In this document: positions 1 to 6,011 of the stretch, piece by piece
How positions within the stretch are numbered: the stretch's first letter is position 1
How the letters are laid out: every line of letters begins with the position of its first letter
From: Bacteroidales bacterium
Lineage (GTDB): Bacteria > Bacteroidota > Bacteroidia > Bacteroidales > Bacteroidaceae
NCBI GenBank assembly: GCA_004558865.1
Contig: SFCY01000009.1
Coordinates: forward strand, 1 to 28,230
Length of the DNA stretch: 28,230 bases
Direction of reading: 5' to 3'
The notes under the pieces: model-generated
What the model was told of the DNA's origin: nothing
The model's database searches: none
The model's input: only the letters and a program-made list of their open reading frames with translations
Translations under genes and position numbers: made by a program

Positions 1-192
1 CTCAAAACGTCAAGTCTCATCGGTCGTGTAGCCCGCTACACTCCCTCTTCAACTTACGTTTTGAATCCCGATATCTTGCAGAACCTTTTCGATAAGCCAG
101 ATGAGCAGAGCCAAGCTTGCTTGGACTCTGCCATGGCGAGAGAAGGTGGGCACTAGGTCAATACGACTCGACCTAATTTATAGAACCAGCCT
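1..192 (+). mobile_element. Partial copy of a TIR-bounded, MITE-like element
   Basis: This stretch is collinear without indels with the reverse complement of 26431-26622, with roughly a dozen substitutions over 192 bp, several of them clustered at about 151-160. Its outer end at 172-192 is the same 21-bp terminal repeat (complement strand reads aggctggttc...aaattagg). The window begins inside the element, so the other terminus is not visible. One frame stays open through the copy and ends at a TAG at 154-156, earlier than in the 26431-26702 copy. Most base changes between the copies alter the encoded residues, which argues against a conserved protein. No transposase is encoded, so it would be non-autonomous. 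The copy lies in inverted orientation relative to the one at the right edge. Confidence 0.8.
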
Positions 193-254
193 TACAAGAA
201 AGGCTATCTTGAAGAAAAAATTCCGCTTTGTTTCGGAGATTGGAAAAACTTTTG

Positions 255-262
255 TACTTTTG
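255..262 (+). promoter_or_regulatory. Bacteroidota -7 promoter element
   Basis: TACTTTTG matches the TAnnTTTG -7 consensus of the Bacteroidota primary sigma factor. It lies 24 bp upstream of the tsaC-type start codon at 287. No well-spaced -33 TTTG is present; the nearest TTTG, at 227-230, is about 24 bp away. It lies just outside the TIR element that ends at 192. Confidence 0.5.
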
Positions 263-286
263 TGAATGAAAGGATAAGTATTACCA

Positions 287-856
287 ATGACACAAGAAGA
301 AGACATTAGAAAAGCAGTGGACGTGCTCCGTAAGGGAGGCGTCATACTCTACCCCACGGACACCGTATGGGGAATCGGCTGCGACGCCACCAACGCCGAG
401 GCAGTGAAGAAAGTTTATGCCATCAAGCACCGCGACGACAGCAAGGCCCTCATCTGTCTGGTTGACAGCGAGGCCAGGCTGCAACGCTATGTGCGCAATG
501 TGCCCGAAGTGGCTTGGGAACTGCTTGAGGCTGTGGACAAGCCCACCACGCTCATACTCGACGGGGCAAGCGGACTGGCAGAGAATCTCATTGCCGACGA
601 CGGCAGCGTGGGGCTCCGCATCACGAGGGAGAAGTTCTCGCATGAGCTTTGCTACCGTTTCCAGAAGCCTCTCGTGTCAACATCGGCCAACATCAGCGGC
701 GAGCCTGCCGCGCAGAACTACCAGGACATCGCCCCGGAGCTGCTCGACAGTGTTGACTATGTGTGCTTCTCGCGCCGGCAGGAACACAAGCCCCACACGC
801 CGAGCAGCATCATCAAACTGAAGCCCAACGGAGAAGTAACGATTATCAGGAAGTGA
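287..856 (+). CDS. L-threonylcarbamoyladenylate synthase (TsaC/Sua5/YrdC family)
   Basis: This 189-residue protein is a single YrdC-like domain. Family members make threonylcarbamoyl-AMP from threonine, bicarbonate and ATP in the cytoplasm, the first step of the t6A modification at position 37 of ANN-decoding tRNAs. Visible signatures are PTDTVWGIGCDA near residues 23-34, the nucleotide-contacting KHRDDSKAL segment near residues 47-55, and STSANISGEPAA near residues 131-142. The length fits the short TsaC type without the extra C-terminal Sua5 domain. The start at 287 follows a TAnnTTTG element. The stop (854-856) is one base from the next ATG, so it is probably co-transcribed with the chloride channel gene. 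A YciO-like paralogue of unknown role cannot be fully excluded. Confidence 0.9.
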   Translation: MTQEEDIRKAVDVLRKGGVILYPTDTVWGIGCDATNAEAVKKVYAIKHRDDSKALICLVDSEARLQRYVRNVPEVAWELLEAVDKPTTLILDGASGLAENLIADDGSVGLRITREKFSHELCYRFQKPLVSTSANISGEPAAQNYQDIAPELLDSVDYVCFSRRQEHKPHTPSSIIKLKPNGEVTIIRK

Positions 857-857
857 G

Positions 858-2630
858 ATGACCAGTAGAGTAATCGCCTGGACAAGCCATACGTTGACGC
901 AACGCCAACTCACCATCATTCTCGCAGTGGCTGTGGGAGTGCTGGCCTCGTTCGCCGCCTTCATCCTGCACTGGCTCATCGAGCAGATACAGCTCTTGCT
1001 CACGGCAGGCTTCGACCGCTATTCGTCCAACCTGCTCTATCTCCTCTTCCCTGTGGTGGGCATCTTCCTCACGATGCTGTTCGTGAGATACGTCGTCAAG
1101 GACAACATCTCACACGGCATCACGCGGGTGCTCTACGCCATCTCCACCAAGCAGTCGAGGCTGAAGCCCCACAACATGTGGTCGTCGGTGATAGCCTCTG
1201 CCATCACCATCGGTTTCGGTGGCAGTGTGGGAGCCGAGGCACCCATCGTGCTTACGGGTTCGGCCATTGGCAGCAACCTTGGACAGATGTTCGGCCTCGA
1301 CAAGAAATCGCTCATGCTGCTCGTGGGCTGTGGAGCCTCCGCCGCCATTGCCGGAATCTTCAAGGCTCCCATAGCTGGGCTGGTGTTCACCTTGGAGGTG
1401 CTGATGGTCGACCTGTCCATGGCCTCGCTTGTGCCCATCCTCACCTCAAGCGTCACCGCCACCGTCATATCCTATATATTGTTGGGGCAGCGGTCGCTCT
1501 TCGATTTCCAGCTGGATTCCGCCTGGCAGGTGGACCGTGTTCCGGCGAGCATCCTCTTCGGGGTGTTCTGTGGCTTCGTGTCGCTCTATTTCATCCGCAT
1601 GATGACAGCCTGCGAAGGGGTTTTCGCCCAGCTCCGCCAGTATCCCTACACCAAACTGCTCTTGGGCGGTCTCGTGCTGAGCACGCTCATCTTCCTCTTC
1701 CCCTCGCTCTATGGTGAGGGCTACAACTCCATCGGCATCCTGCTCAACGGAAAGACCAACGCCGATTGGGACGTGGTGATGGACCGCTCGCTCTTCGCGG
1801 GCCACGGCAGCCTGCTGCTGGTCTACATCACCGGCGTGCTGCTCACCAAGATTGTCGCAACCTCTTCCACCAACGGAGCCGGCGGTTGCGGTGGAACCTT
1901 TGCGCCTTCGCTGTTTGTCGGAGCCTTTTGCGGCTTCCTCTTCGCCCGTCTGTGGAACACCTATCAGATAGGAGTCTACATCCCTGAGAAGAACTTCACG
2001 CTGTTGGGCATGGCCGGCGTGATGGCCGGCGTGATGCACGCTCCCTTGACGGGCATTTTCCTCATAGCCGAGATTACGGGCGGCTATCAGCTGTTCATGC
2101 CCCTGCTCATCGTGGCCGTAGTGTCGGTGATGACCATCAGCATCTTTGAGCCTCACAGCATCTACGCCATGCGATTGGCGCGCGAAGGAAAACTCCTCAC
2201 CCACCACATCGACCAGAGCGTGCTGACACTTATGAACCTCAACTCTGTGATAGAAAAGGACTTCATCACCGTGAAGCCATCCACGCCCATGGGCAAGATG
2301 GTGAACATCTTCTCGCAGAATCCAACCTCTTTCCTCCTTGTCACCGACGACGGCGGGCACCTCTTGGGCGAGGTGGACTTGCTGAAGATACAGAATCTCG
2401 TGTTCAGAACGGAACTCTACCAGAAGTTCACCGTCAGCCAGCTGATGACCGACGTGAAGGCTACGCTTGGCAAGCACGACCCCATGGCCGACGTGATGAA
2501 GAAGTTTGAGTCTACGGGAGCCGACTATCTGCCTGTGGTAGACCTCGACAACCGGCTCATAGGCTATGTCTCGCGTGTGCACCTTTATGGTATGTATCGC
2601 AAGCTCGTGGCCGACTTCAGCGCCGAATAG
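858..2630 (+). CDS. CLC-family chloride channel/transporter with C-terminal CBS pair
   Basis: This 590-residue inner-membrane protein has many hydrophobic helices over residues 20-430 and two CBS-type segments at about 455-580. CLC hallmarks are GSVGAEAP (122-129, with the gating glutamate E127), FKAPIAGLVFTLEV (168-181), GAGGCGGTFAPSLFVGA (340-356) and SIY (434-436), whose Tyr436 corresponds to the chloride-coordinating tyrosine. At the position of the internal proton glutamate (E203 of the E. coli exchanger) I read Val181 after E180, the arrangement found in CLC channels. This leaves open whether it is an exchanger or a channel. CBS domains usually bind adenine nucleotides and tune CLC activity. 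The ATG sits one base after the preceding stop, indicating an operon. Confidence 0.93.
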   Translation: MTSRVIAWTSHTLTQRQLTIILAVAVGVLASFAAFILHWLIEQIQLLLTAGFDRYSSNLLYLLFPVVGIFLTMLFVRYVVKDNISHGITRVLYAISTKQSRLKPHNMWSSVIASAITIGFGGSVGAEAPIVLTGSAIGSNLGQMFGLDKKSLMLLVGCGASAAIAGIFKAPIAGLVFTLEVLMVDLSMASLVPILTSSVTATVISYILLGQRSLFDFQLDSAWQVDRVPASILFGVFCGFVSLYFIRMMTACEGVFAQLRQYPYTKLLLGGLVLSTLIFLFPSLYGEGYNSIGILLNGKTNADWDVVMDRSLFAGHGSLLLVYITGVLLTKIVATSSTNGAGGCGGTFAPSLFVGAFCGFLFARLWNTYQIGVYIPEKNFTLLGMAGVMAGVMHAPLTGIFLIAEITGGYQLFMPLLIVAVVSVMTISIFEPHSIYAMRLAREGKLLTHHIDQSVLTLMNLNSVIEKDFITVKPSTPMGKMVNIFSQNPTSFLLVTDDGGHLLGEVDLLKIQNLVFRTELYQKFTVSQLMTDVKATLGKHDPMADVMKKFESTGADYLPVVDLDNRLIGYVSRVHLYGMYRKLVADFSAE

Positions 2631-2789
2631 CTGATGGAGGCGCATTCTGCCTGAGGCCTTTCGGCTGCCGCCCAAGCCCTGACAGCCGCTCGGCGCATGG
2701 CGTGCCACCATCTTTCTGATGCAGCTTTGGCAAATCCCGCGAACAACCAATGACTTTTTATATATCCTCAATTCAATCTTTAAAAACCA

Positions 2790-4025
2790 ATGAGAATTAA
2801 CAGAACCGCTCTCGGCCTCCTGGCCTTTGTCCTTTCTATGGACGGAACCTTGACTGCCTCTGCGCAGACCACGCTCTTCGCCACGGGCTCCACGCAGACC
2901 AATGGCCGTCAGGACACCTATCGCATACCCGCCATCGTGCGCCTGAACAATGGCAGCCTCATGGCCTTTTCCGATAGGCGCTTTGGCGATTCGGGCGACA
3001 TAGGCTGGAAGAATCAAATCTCCGTGTACAGCCGCACCTCTGCCGACCATGGCCTGAGCTGGTCGCCCCAGCATCAGGACTTGGCCATCGACAGCAGCAG
3101 CGTCTTCGACTTCGCCCATGGCGATGCCGCCACAGTGGTGGACAGGAAGAGCGGAGCCGTGCTGATGATGACATCCTCGGGAAAAGACGGCTTCGCATCG
3201 CCCATAAACCGTAGGCCGCTTGTGGCACGCTCGGTGAGCAGGGACAATGGCCTTACATGGACAACGGAGGAAATCTCCGACAACCTCTATGCCAACCCCA
3301 ACGTCAACCACCTGTTCTTCTCCAGCGGCCGCATGATTCAGAGCGCGCGGGTGAAGCAGGGGAAGTTCTACCGCATCTATTCCGGCGTGTGCACGCAGGC
3401 CGGCAGTCTTGTTGCCTATTCCGACGACTTTGGAAAGAGTTGGCGCTATCTCGGCGGCAACGACGCCTTGCCCATTGCCGGCGGCGATGAGTGCAAGGTG
3501 GAGGAACTGCCCGACGGAAGCATCCTGCTCAGCGCGCGGTCGCGCAAGGTCAATGGAAGACATTTCAATATCTACAGGTTTACCAATCCGTCCAACGGGC
3601 AGGGTGCATGGAGCGACAGCTTTGTAACAAGCGAGAATCCCGCCGACGGCACCTATTCCTCGCAATGCAACGGCGAGCTGATGCTCGTTCCTGCCGTCGA
3701 CGCTAAGGGAAAGGCCACCTACGTGATGCTGCAGTCGGCTCCTGCCTCTACAGACAGAACCCACATAGCGATTTACTGGAAGGAGCTGCCTCGCGATTTC
3801 ACCTCGCTCACCGAATATGTGGGTGGTTGGTCGAAGTTCGGTTTGAACGATGCGCACTATGCTTATTCGACGATGATTCTCGATAAGAAAGGCGACATCG
3901 CATTTTTGGCCGAGATGGGTGGCTACCAAGGCATCGTGTTCCAGAGCTTCTCCCTCGCCACCATCACAGGCGGGGCCTATTCCTACCGAGCAAATCCTTC
4001 CTACCGCACCACGGCTCAGCCTTGA
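2790..4025 (+). CDS. Secreted exo-alpha-sialidase (GH33)
   Basis: This 411-residue enzyme of the six-bladed-propeller sialidase family would release terminal sialic acid from glycans. A signal peptide covers residues 1-25 (hydrophobic core, ASA|Q type I site), so it is exported to the periplasm or beyond. YRIP (44-47) supplies the first carboxylate-binding arginine. Asp62 in SDRR is the likely acid/base. Asp boxes occur at 84-91 (SADHGLSW), 150-157 (SRDNGLTW) and 211-218 (SDDFGKSW). A glutamate pair at 238-239, R250/R252 and R323 fit the rest of the active site, and Tyr359 in AYSTM is the likely nucleophile. No sialate lyase, epimerase or transporter lies nearby, so released sugar is either used through distant genes or left to others. 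Two hairpins follow the stop. Confidence 0.93.
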   Translation: MRINRTALGLLAFVLSMDGTLTASAQTTLFATGSTQTNGRQDTYRIPAIVRLNNGSLMAFSDRRFGDSGDIGWKNQISVYSRTSADHGLSWSPQHQDLAIDSSSVFDFAHGDAATVVDRKSGAVLMMTSSGKDGFASPINRRPLVARSVSRDNGLTWTTEEISDNLYANPNVNHLFFSSGRMIQSARVKQGKFYRIYSGVCTQAGSLVAYSDDFGKSWRYLGGNDALPIAGGDECKVEELPDGSILLSARSRKVNGRHFNIYRFTNPSNGQGAWSDSFVTSENPADGTYSSQCNGELMLVPAVDAKGKATYVMLQSAPASTDRTHIAIYWKELPRDFTSLTEYVGGWSKFGLNDAHYAYSTMILDKKGDIAFLAEMGGYQGIVFQSFSLATITGGAYSYRANPSYRTTAQP

Positions 4026-4085
4026 GCGCGCGGTCTTTGTCCAGACTCTGCTTGGAGCTGGCCGAGAATATCGATCGTACCCTAT

Positions 4086-4138
4086 CGTCCAACAGCAGGG
4101 GCCGTGCCTATTGGCACGGCCCCTGCTGTTGGACGTTT
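4086..4138 (+). terminator. 23-bp perfect hairpin after the sialidase gene
   Basis: Bases 4086-4108 and 4113-4135 are perfect reverse complements around a 4-nt TATT loop, followed on the + strand by TTTAT. The stem is GC-rich and far longer than a usual intrinsic terminator. It lies 60 bp after the sialidase stop, in the convergent gap before the lactonase gene, so termination is the likely role. The U-tract is short, so mRNA 3'-end protection or a palindromic repeat are alternatives. Confidence 0.7.
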
Positions 4139-4190
4139 ATGCCCCGACCGCTCTCAGGGGTAGGGCTGATTTCGGAATCGTCGCAATTGG

Positions 4191-4217
4191 ATGATTGCGG
4201 ACAATCATCGTTTTTTT
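4191..4217 (+). terminator. Intrinsic terminator overlapping the lactonase stop
   Basis: ATGATTG (4191-4197) pairs with CAATCAT (4202-4208) around a CGGA loop. A run of seven T follows at 4211-4217, the right geometry for + strand Rho-independent termination of sialidase transcripts. The T-run overlaps the stop codon of the oppositely oriented lactonase gene (4216-4218). Confidence 0.6.
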
Positions 4218-5313
4218 ACCTCCCTTGGTAGAATTGTATGCAGACGGGCTTGTCCATCCTTATGTCCTGATGGGTGTCGTGGAGTAGGCCGGTCGTTTGG
4301 TCGATGCTGAAAACTTGGATGACGTTGCTGTCGCGGCAGGCGCAGAGCAGGAAACGTCCATTGGGCGTGATGTTGAAATTGCGCGGGTGGATGCCCGTCG
4401 GCTGGTAGCCTATCTTGGTCAGCCTGCCCGTTTCTTCTTCAACGGCGAAGATGGATATTCCGTCATCGACCAGTCGGTTCGAGGTGTAGAGGAAATGGCC
4501 GTTGGGCGACAGATGGATGTCTGCCGAGCCGTGCCCGCCTACTGAATCACTCGGGATTTGCTGTAGGATGGGCATGGTTCCCGATGTGTTGCGCAGCACG
4601 GTCACAGCCCCTGAAATCTCGCTGATGACGTAGCAGAATCTCCTGTCGTTGCTCCAGACGAAATGCCGACAACCAGAGTTCTCCGGCAGGATGGCGGCAG
4701 TGGTGGGGGAAGGGAGCCGCGTGGCCTCTTCGAGCGACATTCGGATGAGTCGGTTGGCGCTGAAGTCGGTGGCCACCACTTCCCGGCCGTCTGGCGTAAA
4801 CAGGGCGCAATGGATGTGGGCTGTGGCTTGCTGTGGCATGTCAGAGGATGCGGTCGTCCCCCTCAGCTGCTGCGACATGGGGAGCAGGGCGCCGTCCTTG
4901 TCGAGCGGCAACACGCTCAGTGAGCCTCCCGTGTAGTTGGCCGTGAGCAGTATGCGCCCGTTTGTTGACACATGGCAGGGGTCCTCACCGTGGGTGGGTT
5001 GGCTGTTGATGAGGCTCATCCTGCCCGTCTTGTTGTCAAATCGAATGGCGTTGACGGCCGCTGTAGAGTCGTTGTTCTCGCTCACCGCATAGATGCGCGT
5101 CCCATTTTGGCTGATGGTGAGAAACGAGGGATTGCTGACATCCAGCGTGTCGAGTGCATGGGCAGTTCCATGGTCTTGGTCGAAATCAAAGGAATAAACA
5201 CCACGGCTTGTGCCGTTGGTATAGGTGCCCACCACCATCTTGATGGTGGATTGTGCCATGCTGGAAGCCAATTGCAAGAGTAAAAGTAAGGTTGTCAAGA
5301 GGGATTTATACAT
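4216..5313 (-). CDS. Periplasmic lactonase-family beta-propeller protein (6-phosphogluconolactonase-like)
   Basis: This 365-residue protein has a signal peptide at residues 1-20 (hydrophobic run, then MA|QS) followed by repeated propeller blades. These carry motifs such as VVGTYTNGTSRGVYSF near the start, NPSFLTISQNGTRIYAV, DIHLSPNGHFLYTSNR and IHPRNFNITPNGRFLLCA. This is the pattern of the PF10282 lactonase family, seven-bladed propellers that include bacterial Pgl. Family members hydrolyse 6-phosphogluconolactone in the cytoplasm, but the export signal here suggests a different, extracytoplasmic lactone or carbohydrate substrate. Expression probably starts at a TAnnTTTG element at 5409-5416 and passes through a stable leader hairpin. 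It converges on the sialidase gene. The substrate is unknown. Confidence 0.85.
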   Translation of the reverse strand: MYKSLLTTLLLLLQLASSMAQSTIKMVVGTYTNGTSRGVYSFDFDQDHGTAHALDTLDVSNPSFLTISQNGTRIYAVSENNDSTAAVNAIRFDNKTGRMSLINSQPTHGEDPCHVSTNGRILLTANYTGGSLSVLPLDKDGALLPMSQQLRGTTASSDMPQQATAHIHCALFTPDGREVVATDFSANRLIRMSLEEATRLPSPTTAAILPENSGCRHFVWSNDRRFCYVISEISGAVTVLRNTSGTMPILQQIPSDSVGGHGSADIHLSPNGHFLYTSNRLVDDGISIFAVEEETGRLTKIGYQPTGIHPRNFNITPNGRFLLCACRDSNVIQVFSIDQTTGLLHDTHQDIRMDKPVCIQFYQGR

Positions 5314-5341
5314 GTTCTGTCGTTTATTTCTTTGTTTTATT

Positions 5342-5396
5342 AGGAGGTCCGCCTTCCTCGCCGCGCATTCTTGCGCAGCGAGACGCCGTGCCTCCT
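5342..5396 (-). promoter_or_regulatory. Stable hairpin in the lactonase 5' leader
   Basis: On the - strand, AGGAGG (5396-5391) can pair with CCTCCT (5347-5342). Inside, a 10-bp stem (5381-5372 with 5367-5358, one G-U pair) closes an AGAA loop. The structure fills most of the roughly 90-nt leader between the inferred start site (about 5402) and the ATG at 5313. No U-tract follows, so it is more likely a translation or stability element than a terminator. Confidence 0.5.
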
Positions 5397-5408
5397 GCTT
5401 GCCAGCTG

Positions 5409-5416
5409 CAAAGATA
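5409..5416 (-). promoter_or_regulatory. -7 promoter element of the lactonase gene
   Basis: The - strand reads TATCTTTG, matching TAnnTTTG, about 93 bp upstream of the ATG. The nearest TTTG (5434-5431) is only 14 bp upstream, closer than the usual 19-21, so the -33 part is not convincing. Confidence 0.5.
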
Positions 5417-5738
5417 CATAATTATGGCGACAAAGTGAAGCGGTTGCCCTGTAATTTTGGTATGACTGTCCGCAAACGTCCATCTATTTTAGCTTCATGG
5501 CAGTTCCCACAAAATATCGTGAAAGGTGTCACGCTTGTTGTTCAACGCTTCAGTTGGACAACTTTAGGCCTTGTCATTGATATGGATGGGCTTTGTTTTG
5601 ATCTTGGCAGCTTCGGTATTGACTCGTCTCGTTTGCCGCCCTTGGGTGCTGCACCTCTCTGCCCGAGTCTGGGGAAAGGGAGAAGGCGGGCCGGCAAGCG
5701 ATGATCCATCTGTGTCCGTGGGGGAATGGATGACAATG
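5417..5738. other. Intergenic stretch without a recognised gene
   Basis: Between the lactonase promoter and the tRNA-Cys terminator I see no protein-like frame, RNA gene or repeat. Short frames on both strands are of low complexity and resemble no family I know. It may be decayed sequence. Confidence 0.5.
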
Positions 5739-5771
5739 AAAAAGGGCAACCCACATGGTGGATTGCCCTTT
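5739..5771 (-). terminator. Intrinsic terminator of tRNA-Cys
   Basis: On the - strand GGGCAATCCAC pairs with GTGGGTTGCCC (one G-U) around a CAT loop and is followed by TTTTT. It begins about 6 nt after the tRNA 3' end and is a textbook Rho-independent terminator. Confidence 0.85.
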
Positions 5772-5776
5772 GCAGG

Positions 5777-5847
5777 AGGTACCTGGCGGAGTCGAACCGC
5801 CTTGAACGGTTTTGCAGACCGTTACCTAACCGTTCGGACAAGGTACC
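5777..5847 (-). tRNA. tRNA-Cys (anticodon GCA)
   Basis: On the - strand the sequence starts GGTACCT and ends AGGTACC plus discriminator T, giving a complete 7-bp acceptor stem. The anticodon arm is ACGGT-CTGCAAA-ACCGT with anticodon GCA. The T arm is GGCGG-TTCGACT-CCGCC, and the D arm contains GGTTAGGT. It aligns position by position with E. coli tRNA-Cys. The 3' CCA is not encoded (the next bases are CCT), so a CCA-adding enzyme is required. It is a single-gene unit with its own promoter and terminator. Confidence 0.97.
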
Positions 5848-5871
5848 GTAACCGCTTTGGTTAAGCGAGTG

Positions 5872-5903
5872 CAAAGGTATAATAATTTATTGATACCAGC
5901 AAA
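5872..5903 (-). promoter_or_regulatory. Promoter of tRNA-Cys (-33/-7 pair)
   Basis: On the - strand a -33 TTTG (5903-5900) is separated by exactly 20 bp from a -7 TACCTTTG (5879-5872). Both match the Bacteroidota consensus. Transcription would begin about 20 nt before the mature tRNA 5' end at 5847. This is one of the best promoters in the window and supports the lineage call. Confidence 0.85.
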
Positions 5904-6011
5904 CTTTTTCCTGTTTTTTTTATCAGAAAGTTTTTCGCCCAACCAACGGCTTGGAACCAAGCGGCTTCCCTTGGTCTGCCATGGAGGGAGAAGACGCGCC
6001 TAATTGGATGG

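Noticed and set aside
1446..3929. 827-codon open frame on the - strand
   Set aside because: It runs antisense through the CLC and sialidase genes, is rich in His/Gly/Arg of low complexity and shows no domain. It is a codon-usage shadow of GC-rich genes.
2790..4025. Sialic-acid catabolic cluster
   Set aside because: Only the sialidase is present. Neighbouring genes are a chloride channel and a generic lactonase, with no lyase, epimerase, kinase or transporter for sialic acid.
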